Below are positions 38,240-51,200 of a stretch of DNA of 64,000 bases, in pieces (position 1 is the stretch's first letter; every line of letters begins with the position of its first letter). The translations under genes were made by a program, and so were the position numbers. The stretch is taken from positions 1,610,905-1,674,904 of the forward strand of contig JXTB01000002.1 of the NCBI GenBank assembly GCA_002914805.1. Reading direction: 5' to 3'. The stretch comes from Parasponia andersonii. Its lineage: Eukaryota > Streptophyta > Magnoliopsida > Rosales > Cannabaceae. The notes below the pieces were generated by a model, which saw only the letters and a program-made list of their open reading frames with translations, was not told the origin of the DNA and did no database searches.

Positions 38240-38640
38240 ATTTTGCTCCCGCACCATATTTGTGCCACTTTCTTCAGCAGCCCCCCGGCCAAGAGAACTG
38301 GTCCAACGTTATGGGTCACCTCAGCCTGGTCTGCTCCAGCCTGTTGGGCCTCTAGAGAAGCCAGCCCATCTTCTACCACATTTTGGGCCACCTGTGCACC
38401 CACGCCAGCTCCAGCATCTTGGGCCAACTCCGCAGCCACCTCATCAGCATTTTGGGCCACCACCCCATGATCTGCTACTGCATATTGGCCCAAGAAAACA
38501 TTTTAATGAGCTGAGTCACATGGTTTTCCGTTGGCTTATTTCCAGTCCAACGGTCATTGACAAGCTTTGTGGCCTTGCAAAGTGTCAGGTGGTCAAATGT
38601 GATCAAATAGGCCATTATAATTTAAGCATTGCAATTTTGA
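38240..38640 (+). other. GC-rich Pro/Gln/His-coding island, possible Copia gag fragment
   Basis: An open + frame (38262-38645) encodes a Pro/His/Gln-rich segment with repeated HFGPP/HLGPT units, from DNA repeats of TTGGGCCACC spaced about 33-36 bp apart. It ends in CQVVKCDQIGHYNLS, which resembles a damaged CCHC zinc knuckle of a Copia gag. There is no start context or splice evidence. Codon and GC content differ strongly from the surroundings. Most likely a retroelement fragment; gene status is not supported. Confidence 0.3.
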
Positions 38641-38759
38641 TTTAAAAAAAAAAAAAAAGAAGTTTGGTTAAGTAAATTAAAAACTAAATTTAAGTTTAAC
38701 TAATTCAAAAAAAAATTAAATAATAACTAAGGACAACATCTTTATACCTTCTGGACCCT

Positions 38760-39195
38760 CCTTCTGAGCACACAAGTACATTTTGACCTCTATTGATTCT
38801 CTTGAATAGATTGGAAGCAGCGGTGAAAAGAAGACCTTATATCTTCATCCGTAACTGTCATTATAAGAGCAAAAAGTTAATTGGTATATGCAAAATCATA
38901 TGCATGTGTTGTGTACTAAAGTCTAGTGGCTTACAATCCTCTATATGTAAAAATACTTTGAACGGCATTAGCAGCTTTTTTGGGAACAAAGTTTGGCTAA
39001 TACTAATACAAGTGAGATGTTCGCCTTCGCAAAGAATATCCCTCTTCAAGAATCTTACACCTTGCTATATAAATTCTTTCTCGTATCTCAATTGGTGTTT
39101 CTCCTACGCGAACTGCACCCGCATATTTTTTGGCTCCTTCCATTTTGGTTCCTTCGGGAAACAAAATAATAAAAGTGGAAAATTCTACAGTAATT
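38760..39195 (-). other. Unrecognised possible coding remnant
   Basis: Minus-strand translation gives TEGTKMEGAKKYAGAVRVGE and EIRERIYIARCKILEEGY-like stretches with little low complexity, followed by frameshifted CEGEHLTC- and VTDEDIRSSFHRC-like pieces. I recognise no family. Stops divide it, so it could be a decayed gene or transposon fragment, or chance. Confidence 0.2.
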
Positions 39196-39199
39196 AATT

Positions 39200-40190
39200 A
39201 ATTATAAAGAAACACTGGTGATGACCAAGAACTGAAATATGACCAAGATTATATAAATATGTATAAATTAAGAATCATGAGATGAGCCTATGAGTACAAG
39301 AGAATCTTTATTAGTAATTAGATTTGTATTCACATACATGTATAGATGGTCATAAATGAAGGATACATTATATGTAATCCGGCTAAGAGCAAAAATCCAT
39401 GATGAAGTTGATCATGGTTCATCCCAATATATATGAATATGATTATAGCAACCGGAACTCTAATTGTTATTGTGGACTTCATTCAACGTGAATATATACA
39501 TGAACCATTACAAAGAATGTAATAACTCCAACAGAATCATAAACTTCTGAATATGCAAATATATATATATATATATATATATAATATTTTATATTTATAC
39601 AATTACAAAGAATCTAATAACTCCAAGATAATCATAAACTAGAGATGAGAAACAAGTTAGTATGATCACCTTTAGAAACCGAATTCTCAGAATCAAAATT
39701 CAATCCGAAATCTTGGATTACTTTCACCCAAACTCTTGAAAACGTATCTGAATGAATATTCACGTAAGGTGGTAATGTAATAGCTGGAGTAATATATATT
39801 TATAGTACGTGAGGCCTCTGAACTACGGTAACTGCATATATTTTTCGATATGCTGACGTATGCCGCAAAACGACTTGTAGTATAAATTACATAGTTATTT
39901 ACTTAAAATATCCAAACGGCCAAACCCAGGTTTTTTTTTTAAAAAAAAAAAACAAGAGGCAGCTAATAAATGTTCGAAACTATGGAGAAATTATATTATA
40001 TAGGGTAAGTTTTCACCAATGATACCCGAATCATAGTATGTTGTACCATTGTCACCCCACACTAGAAATGTAAGTATGAACTAGCTTGTTGACACACTTG
40101 TAAATTCGTCCCGACCCACGTATATTACGCGGGAATGGTTAGGCCCGTACATCGTGGCCTGCGAGTCCGCCCATAGAAAATGAAGTGAGT
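39200..40190. other. Gene-free intergenic DNA
   Basis: AT-rich, with an (AT)n run at 39559-39583. No coding or RNA gene is seen. Confidence 0.5.
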
Positions 40191-40195
40191 ATTTA

Positions 40196-40980
40196 TAAGA
40201 AATGGTATTTTTTTAAGATTAATTTAAAAATGCCTTTTTTACCCCTATTTAATAAATGATTATTTTATGATTTTATTTTCAAAATTTTTTAGTGGATCTA
40301 TTTTTTTATAAAGTAAATCAATTTTTTAAAGAAAAATCAACTTTTTTTAAAAAATTAATTTTTAAAAATAAATCAATATATTTTGATATACTAAATATAA
40401 AAAACGGCCATCTTTTAAATAATTTTAAAATTCGGTCATTTTTTTACAATATTTGAAAAACAGTAATTTTGCAAATTCGGCCATTTTTTAACAATATTTG
40501 AAAAACAGTAATTTTGCAAACTATGATCCAAAATTCGGTCATTTAGCTAAAAAGCCTAAGAAAATTCTAAACTAATAAAGGCCAACCCATAACGGGTCTG
40601 TCCTAGCCTTTTTATTATTTTTTTCAAGAAAAAAGTATAATTCCAAATATTTCTAGAGTATTTATAAAAAATACCTTGTTTTTAAGATCAATTTAAAAAA
40701 TAATTATTTTTACACTTATTTAATAAATGACCATTTTATAATTTTATTTTGATAAATGGTCGTTTTCAGTTGATTTATTTTTTATAAATTAAATCAATTT
40801 TTGAAAAAGTAAATTAATTTTTTTAAAAATAAATCAGTTTTAAAAAAATAACTCAATATATCTTAATATACAAATATGAAAACGACTATTTTTTAAATAA
40901 TTTTCAAAATTCAGCTAAACTATGATCCAAAATTCAACTATATCCAAAATTTAACTATACGACTAAAATACCAATATTCC
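40196..40980. repeat. Diverged direct duplication
   Basis: Bases about 40196-40560 and 40660-40980 share ordered blocks: TTTAAGATTAATTTAAAAA, ATTTAATAAATGA-CATTTTAT, AAATCAATATAT-TTGATATA, CGACCAT/CGACTAT-TTTTTAAATAATTTT and CTATGATCCAAAATTC. Within the first copy, 40437-40545 holds a further tandem pair of about 55 bp (ACAATATTTGAAAAACAGTAA). It is non-coding, probably repeat debris. Confidence 0.65.
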
Positions 40981-41439
40981 TAACAGCAAACTACATCACG
41001 TGCCCCTAATGAATACCTCTTTTTTATTATTATTTTTAGAACTTTTATATCCTTTTAAAATTATAATAATTAAAATTTATCATTAACATATTTAAATATA
41101 TAATCGATTTATCTAACACGTATAATTTATTAATTAGTGTATATAATTTATTTAATATGCAAGTCAACTTTACGATTAGACCACAATATCAAAAACATAA
41201 GCTATACTAGGCAGAATTCACAGGCAACAACAAATTAACCCCCAAAAAAAAAAAAAAAAAGAGTTCTTTTTCAAGGTAGGCTAATTACAAATAAATTAAA
41301 ATGCCAAGCTTTTCTTTTCTTTTTTGTTATTTTGCGAAACCCAGTTTGTTATTATCAAATTGACCTAATAGAGATCATTCACGTGGGTAAAACCAACAAA
41401 TAATCAAATTAAATAGATGAAGAAACCCTATGAATAATC

Positions 41440-41705
41440 CCTAATGCAATGAAACAGAAGCAGGTGAGGGAAAGAGAGCCAGGAAGGGAGCTCTTTCCAT
41501 TGGACTAGCCCTCGAGGGCAACGATTTCTGTACTCGGAAGCTTCTCGCGCTTGAAGCTAGTTGTAGGTGTCGAACCGAGGCTTGGACGACGAGGAAGAAG
41601 AGGCATCAACCATGGTATGATGCCTTCTGGGATAGGGTCTTTCCAATGGGGTTTTGGCCCGGTTGGTCAGAAAGGAGTTTATGGTAGCTATGTTTGGAAC
41701 TTGGA

Positions 41706-41745
<40 letters not shown>
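41440..41745 (-). other. GC-richer gene-fragment-like island with (GA)n tract
   Basis: On the minus strand a (CT)15 tract (41741-41711) is followed by a leader-like stretch and ATG at 41613 opening MVDASSSSSSKPRFDTYN, then a TAG at 41559-41557. The arrangement resembles the 5' end of a plant gene, but the frame closes after 18 codons and nothing recognisable follows. It may be a captured or broken first exon. Confidence 0.25.
41711..41741. repeat. (GA)15 microsatellite
   Basis: Perfect GA dinucleotide run. Confidence 0.95.
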
Positions 41746-41759
41746 AAAGAGTCTAAAAC

Positions 41760-44700
41760 GCTTCGGATGAGAATGAAAGAATACGAGAGACTATATCTAA
41801 GGATTAAATTTGGAATTAAAGAAATATAATTAATGAATAAGGAATATTTTTGTTCACAAAATAAAAATGGGCTATGTATTTAACGAGAGTCCAAAAAGTG
41901 GGGTATTCGTGTACATATCCTAATTTTTAAATGAAAACAAGTTGTATGTGAGCAAGCCCGGCCCCATTCAAGGCCCGTGGAATAGGTTGGGACGAACATT
42001 TATCTTATGTGCATTGATAACATAATTTTTATCAAATCATACATCACAGTATGCTAGTCATTCTAATTTTTTAAACGGCTTATCTGAAGAATTTGTGATA
42101 TAACTAGGAGGATGGATGTTTCAAATACCAAACATAGGTTACCGGACATGCCAGTTTGATGTAGCCCATTTGATATCTTCGTATCCGAGAATCAACAAAT
42201 TCGAATCCGTATTGTTCACAAAATTCCAGGTCTTCTTTGTCATTCATTTCCAATTACTCGATAATATCCACGAGCACAAATCCCACTTTTTATATAGGCC
42301 CAAAAATTCTTTCACAAAATAATCCATCTTTTTCAGGTTTATTGGTTTTGTAATGAAAAGTGGGGTTTTGTCGCCTCTCTAATTATTTCTCCATTAGATA
42401 GGATTTATTTAGCCCAATAACTTATTTGTCAGAGGAGAAACTGATATCCAATTCAAAGCTATTGATTAGCAAAAAAAATTCTAATTCCTGCCATTTAAGC
42501 ATTCTTCCCACTAATCTGGAAGTTCTTATCAAATACAAGGAAATGATTCAATTCCATATCCCACAAAAATTATGAGCTAGGGCTGGCCGTCCTTGGCACC
42601 TTGGGCCCATAAAAAACAGGAGAGGTCAAAACATCCCATATTTACATCTCTGCTCCAAACTTATAATTTAGATACATATTACATCGAACTTTGTTATTGT
42701 TGTATTGCTTGTCAATCCATCAAATATTAGACATTGATAAAAGTAATTTTCTTAATGTTAAAAAACCCCAACCGTATTTTGGATGTTAGATTGGAATATA
42801 AATCCTTAGATTAGGATATTGAAGGACCTCATTTTCAACCTCACTGAGAGTCAAATTCAACTCGTCATTGATTAATGGAGTAAATTTCTAGCATGTGATG
42901 CAGAGAATTTTCCAAGTTTGAATTGTGATGTTCCACAACTCGACAAAAATATTAAAAAAAAATGGGTCTACTTTATGTTTGTTCCTAAATTATGTCTAAT
43001 ACCTCAATATATCATCCGAATTATTAAAAGTTCTAACTTTTGCCCACTAAACCACTAAGTTGCAATTCTTAGGCAAAATAGACCAAAAAAAAAACAAAAC
43101 AAAACTTTAGTGTGTTTATTGAAAGTTTAGATGACGTGTCAATTTGGGGGCAAAATTGAAACTTTGTTTTTGTTGAATGTTTTTGTTGAAGAAGCTTTAA
43201 ATAACCCATGAATCCATTTCAGATGCATATGAACAAAGATGCATATGAACAAATATGTTGTTTAACTTTGGGACTAGGGCTTGTGAATCTTCTCTTAATT
43301 GTAGAACAAAAATAACAAAGGAATTCTCCAATCCAAAGGCCAAAAAAAAAAAAAAAAAAAAGCGGAATCATTGACCATTGTTTTAATGAAAAACAAAATA
43401 GGTTCCTTGTAACGCCTTAAGTTTCACATTAGGTTTTCTTTTTGGGAAGATCATGAACATTTAAGTAGTGATCCATTAGTCCAAAAGTACCTTCAAGTGG
43501 TCCCTTTCAGGTGAGGCCTAAAGGCGTTACATTTAGTATCATGGCCTACCCAATCCATAATGGGTATTTAAGTAGTAGTCCATGAGTCCAAAAGTACCTT
43601 TATGCTAACACTTTTGAATAAGGTCTAGTAGTGTTATATTCCTTATTGTCCTAAGTTGTGAACTTATGGTATTCTGAGATTTAAAAAAGAAAAAATAAAC
43701 AAAACTTTAAATGAAATTACATGATTGGGTTTTGGATATAACCAATGATCTCCTTCATCTTCTTAAACAATTGCTAGTAGTATGATCCTATTATGAAAGT
43801 TTCAGAGCAATTGCTAGTAGCATGACTCTGCTATGAAATTTATTCAATCCCAAAGTACGTGAGTTATTTTATTTTTATTTTTTTTGTAATAAGTAGATGT
43901 CATTAGTTAAGCTCACTTAAAAAAAAGGCGCAAAGAGAATTAAACAAAAATAACTTTTACTAATATTATTGTATATTTTTCTCTTTTTAGGTAGAACATG
44001 ATAATATATTTCACATCATCTCCCTACCTATTTTCCATTCGAAATTATATTTAATTAAGAAACTTGATTTAGAAATATTAAAAGTAGTTGAATATGACCT
44101 TTATGAGCCAAAACGAGAACAATAATATAAATTGAGGGCCAGAAATAAAATGAAAATAATCCCATATTAAAACATCATATAAGCAACACGTTATTTGTGG
44201 AATATTAAACTGCATGTCACTTAGATAATGCTATTTGAAAATGCGTCTTATTTCAATGAAATTGTTGTGTTGTTTTGAAGAAGAAAACACGTGCTCAAAG
44301 GACAAGACATAACCTTCAACGAAACCTGTGAATTTATATGACGAGACACAATGTCATTGGTGGTTCGATTTACATAATACTAGTCAAATGGGTTTCTAAT
44401 TTTTAATTTCTTAGAAGTTAATGAAAACTAATATTTTTGAAACTCTCTTTTGTATTAACTATTAATGAAGCTTGAACTATATCATACGTCATTTTAATTT
44501 GCATGTATTCTATTACGCTTTTGTAGCTTGTTAATAAGGAATATAGATGGTATTAAAATCATAATCAAAGTATGACATTCATGATTTCTTATTATACTAT
44601 ACAGAAAACAAAGACAAAATTGTTATCATGGTATATAATAATCGTGATGATTTCCTTGACAAAATTCTCAAATTCGAGCAAACATGAATTATTATTGTTA

Positions 44701-45275
44701 TAAAACTAGTTCAAATATATCAATATCAACTTTTTTGCATTTTTATAAAGTTCTATGAGAAATTTTCCAATATTCTTTTATAAATACACCCCCCCCCCCT
44801 TTTTTTTTCCAACTAGAATATCTATCGAAATCGCGTTTCCGACATCATCCTCAAATGAAGATCTCGATAACTTCATCAACACGGACATTTTTGTTCTTGA
44901 TAAATAATAACAAACATTTCTCAAGGGCATCTATTGTTAATGCCGCACCTGAACCAAAAATGAGGTATTTTATCAGAAACAAGCATTTGAATTCTCTGAT
45001 TAAGGGGCAGGTGCGATCAATTAAATCATAATTTTATTTTGGAAACAAAAAATTATAACAACAATATAGCAAGATGAGTTAAGGATTTCCCCATCCCTTT
45101 CATTGTGTCATCTATCAAAGACGTCATCAAAGCAAGGAGGCGTGATAAAAACACTCATCTGGAACTAGTCTTTGGACTGCTTTAGCTTCTGTTCATCTTT
45201 CTACTCGCATTTTCCTTGTTTCTTTTCCTGCTCTATAAGCATCTATAAATAGCTACTTCTTAATTAGTTTATGAT
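41760..45275. other. Gene-free region downstream of LACS7
   Basis: No supportable gene. A repeated phrase TTTAAGTAGT-TCCAT-AGTCCAAAAGTACCTT occurs at about 43461 and 43566, and a roughly 39-bp repeat CAATTGCTAGTAG-ATGA-CT-TATGAAA occurs at about 43768 and 43808. The LACS7 3' UTR lies at its right end. Confidence 0.5.
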
Positions 45276-48200
45276 TCACAACTTGCTCTGAGACGAGGGA
45301 TCAGAAGTCGAGAGCTCTGCATACATGTTAGAAATTGCTTTGGCGAAGTACTCCTTTGCTTGAGGTCTCTTGATCTAAGAAAGTAAAACAACAAGAATTA
45401 AAATATGGAGTTAATTTATGAACTTCTGTTAATATTGAAAATGATACTTGCCTTAAATGTGGGAGTGAGCAGACCATTCTCCAGTGTAAATGGTTCATGT
45501 ACAAGCGTCACCGCTTTTGCAAATTCAAAACCTCTTAACTGCATGAAAGGAATCGCATTTAGACGAGAAAATAGGAATGAGAAATCAAATATACAGCCAG
45601 AATCAAGTCTCGTTCCAATAACATGCCTGAGCTTCTATTCCAATAGCATCCATATCAGCCAAGACAGCAGCCTTTGCTCTTGGATCATTGCATAATTGCT
45701 GTAAATCTTCAAACTGCATCCACACAATGCCGAAGAACCATAAAAAAGATTCGACGAATTTTCTTTCTGGAGTTAATTTAAAAGCAAACCTTAACGCCAA
45801 AGGCAGCATATGAATACCTTAATGCCTTCAGAAGCAGCCCATGCTTTCAACACATCTTGGTCCGCTGAGACAACTGCTACCAGAGACGAATTTAAGCTGT
45901 CACCTGCCAAGAGCCGGAAAAAAAATAAATAAATAAAATAAGAAACACTGGAAAAGTCCTAGATGTGTGTGGAGAGATTGAGGAAAGAGAGGGGTTGTAT
46001 ATAATTCCTTTTCTTACCATACACAAAGCACTGGGCAACGAATTTGCACTTCGCGTATACATTCTCAATTTTTTCTGGAGCAATATACTCTCCCTGCGCC
46101 AGCTTAAAAATATTCTTCTTCCTAAAATGGTAAACAACATAACAAGAGCGATGCTTATAGTCAAGTTTTTCAGATAGAAATGCTTTAATCACAATAAGTC
46201 CTGTAATCATAATGAAACTTTATTCATGTTGTTCTGGACAGAGAAGTTTTGTAAAAGGTTTAAAAAAATTGAGTCATCTCTTTCCAATTTAACTAAGTGA
46301 AGGATTTCCCAAAATCTGTGCCCATATGGATAAGTAAACGCTTGAATGGATAGGAAAGGAAAACACTTCCCTGATTACCTTTCCACGGTTCATTACAGAT
46401 TATTAAATATGGCCTTAAGGTTGATAGCGGAATATGCTTCTATTAGTACTTTTGGAAAATGCTTTGGTTATTTAAAACACCAACTGTCAAAGACAAGCGT
46501 TCAAACCCCTATAAAATGAAAAAAGCTTTCATATATTTGGAACAAAATACATTATCAAGAAGTTCAATTTTCCACATTCTGCAAAACTTAACTCAGCAGA
46601 TAGTGAAACACATTAGGGGGACCAAATACAACAAGGCTTGATGCCCCCTTTCGGAGTTATAGTTAAAATGCACGTTGACTATAGGGACAAGCATAGAACT
46701 TTTTATTATTTTGTTATTAGAACCAGTAAAAACAACTAATCCATCTGAGGAAAAATCACCGAGGATTCTATGATCTCACCTATCAATAATTTTTAGACGA
46801 CCTCCTGGTAACCACAACCCGATGTCTCCAGTATGCAGCCATCCATCTCCATCAATAACTTCTCTCCTGTCCAGAGAAGTAAAATTGACTAGTTCAAAAG
46901 TTGATGCATTGAATGCATTGCAAAGAAAGAGAAAACAGGTAAGCATCAGTACGTCTGTACTTCATCTTTGTGATAGCCACAGAAAACAATCGGACCCCTG
47001 ACACAGATTTCACCTCGAGGATAGGGCTCATCCTCAGTTGTGTAGCTCATTTCTGGAACATCCACGAGTTTTATTTCTGAAACAAAAAAGAACAAAGAAA
47101 ATATTAGACCAAAAATGTTTCAAAACATCAGTGATGGTTCAACATGATGCAAACACAATCACATACACTATTTGGGTGGCTGAGATACAACCACAACATG
47201 CTTCTGTGAAGGTAACACACACATAGATGATGGAATAAATCTCCCAAATTCGAAAAAGTTGGAATAAATCTCCCAAATTTGAGTCATGTCTGTTGTCTAA
47301 CCAGCTACAATGCAAGTATCAAAGGGCAGTTAAAACTTCAGCTAGGTATGACCAAGTAAATCTCATATTGTGAAGTAATACTAGGTCTACCTGCTACTTT
47401 AATGACCGTAAACATAATACTGAAGCATATGAACACTTCAGTCCTAACACTCTACCTTATTCTGTTCACCAAACAACGATATATAACTAAAATAAAAAAT
47501 TTATTAATATGATGAAATATGGTGACTATGTGTTCAAGGAGTTTCTCCACAAGCATCTTACCCATTGACAGTTCATGTCATAAATTTAGTGTAAGATGCC
47601 AAAGGCATCAACTAAGATTTGATAAATATTACTGTCCAAGTAAATTGTTTAGCTTATGCCCATAACTCACCACAAGCTGGGTTAGGAGAACCAACATGAC
47701 CAGATAGGTTATCACCCTCATCCATAGAACTTATAACGCAGGAAGTCTCAGTCATTCCATATCCTTCAGCTACTCGACCACCAAAGCAGCTGTGAAGACA
47801 GAAACAAACCACCAAGTCAGGAGAAAAAAAAAAAAAAACACACAAACACACACACCATGAAAAGAAATATATAAAACCAACCATATATCTCTTCTTCTGG
47901 GAATGAATATGAAAGCCAAAGAAGGAAACTCACATCTTTAGAAAGTCCATGACATCAGGAGACAAGGGTGAGGCACCAGATACCATGAAACGAACTCGTC
48001 CTCCAAGCTTATCTTTTATCTTATTGAACACCAATCTGTCCCACATAGGAGACGGATTTTTGCCTAAATCATTTCATTGACCCAATCGTTATACAAGAAA
48101 AAAGAACTCCGCAGTGTGGGCAAACATCAATTTGAGTAATTAACCCCATACAGAATCTTACTCATATTGATTAGCATTTAAAATCTTAAACATATAAAAC

Positions 48201-51200
48201 TTTTTACGTGTCTTACTGATGTTGATTATTATAATGATGAATATATGATCATGGTGTGAACACTAATATTGAGCCTAAATATTGAAGATTTATAGAAAAT
48301 CATAGAAAAAAGAGATTCTATAATGCACAGATGTTTCAGAATAAATGTTGATTGTTTTGTCTAGTGCCGCAGAAGATATCATAGATCAATTTTACCATTC
48401 ACTAAAGCTTGCTTCTTTGCGTTATAGGCAGCATTGAACAGCCTTTCCCTCAGCGCGCCAGATGTCTTTACAGCATTTGTTATGCTTCACAACCAGAAAA
48501 TTATACTTAATGACTTGATAGACATATAATTGGCCGCCAAATGGATCATTACAACCCAATAGAAAATGACTGTTTTACCCAGCATAAATTCTATTATACA
48601 GCCTAGGAACACTGCAAAAGATAGTAGGTCGCAGAGCAGCCATATCATCCATTAATTTCATATTGTCCTGCATATGACGGTATAGAAATGAAAAAAGGCT
48701 AGTAATGTTGTCTCGAGAAAGATAATAATAATAATAAAAGGACAAAAGAAAATTTGTTGAAACAGAACAAAAAACTGCGTCCCCCCCCCCCCCTAACTTT
48801 TAAAGATACAAGATTGCAAATGGTTAACTAAATGGTCGATGCAAAGCAAATAAACTATATACTTGTGCTGAACTCACACTTATTCGACATAGCAAAATTA
48901 TTGTAGTGCAGGATACCAACTCCACACCAACAGAATCACAGGCAAGAAACTCTTAGGGAAATTTTGAGACAGGAAAAGAGAAAACTACACTAATCACATT
49001 TTTAAGATATGAAAATAAAAATGAGAAACATACCCCTTGATAGAATCCAACAGCTGTTCCAAAGTATGCCGTCATGACCTGGTTAGCCCGCTCATAGATA
49101 TGTGCCAAAGGAAGATAAGATATGTAACTGAGAAAGTAGAAGATGATTTCAGCAAAGAGAGAGAAAGCAATTAGAGAAAAATGATTTAAAAATAACTTAA
49201 CAAATGATAAGACATAGGGATAATACTAACACGTCTGATGGGTAAAATTTGACAGCAAGACTTGCCCCGGCCACGCTTGCAATCAAATTCCCATGAGTCA
49301 AAACAGCTCCCTGCCATATTTCATTTAAGGGGAAAATTTGAATACAAGACATACCAGTTAGATTCAAGAATTTAAAGCATTAACCAAACAGAAACCAGAG
49401 AGCCAAGAAGGAATATACCTTGGGGGTCCCAGTTGTGCCACTAGTGTAGCAAATGGTTGCTACATCATCAGGTTTTGGAGGGCAAAAATGTTGACGGTTA
49501 CTGCGGCCCTAAAAGGAAAACATAGATAAGAAAAGAACGGCCAATTTCAGTTAATCTAAAACCATCCCGATAAAATTATTGAATAGAATATCATAAGAGC
49601 TTTAAAGCATGTTCACCACATCAAAGAGAATCAAATTACCTGACTAAGCAACTTTGAATAAGATATAACCTGAACCCCAGTTGACGATGGAAGTGATGGA
49701 ATTTGATCATCTATCCCTCCAACAACCTGTACAAAAGAGGAGGCAAAAGAAAATGATAGTTAAACAAGCTGCTCAATCAACATCAAGTTAACAATGCAAT
49801 TAAAATAAGTAACACATGTATCATACCACAATCAGACGCACAGTTGGAATATCTGACAAGAAGCTCAAAATCTGTAAATACCAAGAAACAAACCATGTCA
49901 TAGAAGGAACTTGAGAACCATCATTACATAGGTGGTATGTGTAAAAGGAAGGTAAAATCTAGAACTAAAATCTGGCTTTTGTTTCCTGTTTTCAAGCTAA
50001 ACAATCTTTCATGATAAAATCATTATTCTACCTTCCAATCTTTTCCTAAATGCACTGGGCTCAACATTATTTATCATTTTATTAATTTTTGGCATTTAAT
50101 ATCTTACAATTTTTGATGGTTGAACAGTGAAATCAATATAAACTACTAACTACTTAACTGTAGCTCCACTAAAATTATTATGACAAGCAACTAGAAAAAA
50201 GGTAAACAAAAAATTCTTACTAAATCCCAGTATAAAAATACTAGAAGGATGGTGCCACGGTGAACCTTCAGAAAGTGTAGTTTAACTCACACTATTCAAA
50301 GTCTGAGGCACACAAAATATTACTTGAACAACAGCATGATTTACTATGTACTTGACAGCATCAGGACCTGAGAATAAAATTTTCACTGTAAATCTTTCCG
50401 CTAGACCAGGCTATAACAAATCCACTATCTATTAGATGGCCAGTAACGAACCAAGAGTATCATATAAAGGAACTGATATGTAAGAATATGCTGAACACGC
50501 ATGATCAACAATAAGCCACTCAGGTCTGTTGATGAAGTACAACCCAATGCAAGAACCCTGTATTGACAAAACCAGTGGGGTGGAAATCAGACAGCATGGA
50601 GGCATTGGTATTGGAACTATATATCTTATCAAATGTAAATGCAAGTGAGAGGGAAAAAATCAGTAATTCGACAATGCAAAAGTATAGATAGTGGACCAAG
50701 AATAGTTAGATGTAGATGTTCATGGAAAAGTACACAAGTGCAATGGTTAGTTTCATGACAAAAAAAACGTCAACATCAAAAAGTTCTAAAATTTACCTTT
50801 GGGATTCCATGATGTACTAGGCCAGAACCTATTGCTGAACGAGCAGTGCCTGCTTCTCCATATGTCATCCATTTGTACCTTGAAAGGCGAAAAGTGAATG
50901 CAACGGAATAAGGTGAGATTCAAATAAAATTTCAACAGTAATTTTACATTAAAAAAAAAAAAGAAACTCACTCTCCAACTGTTCCATCAACCCGAATTCG
51001 TGTTCCTAGATACTTGTAATCTTGGAACGTGTCAACTGAGCGCCTAAAATTCAGAAGTTAGAAAATACCATTTAGCTAAATCTCTAGCTGATGGGATTGC
51101 ACCAACGGTAATGGGCGTCAAATATATATCAAGTACTGAACATATAAACCCAGATTATTTTGTCAAAGAAGTTGAGGATGCTCACACAAAATTGTCATGA

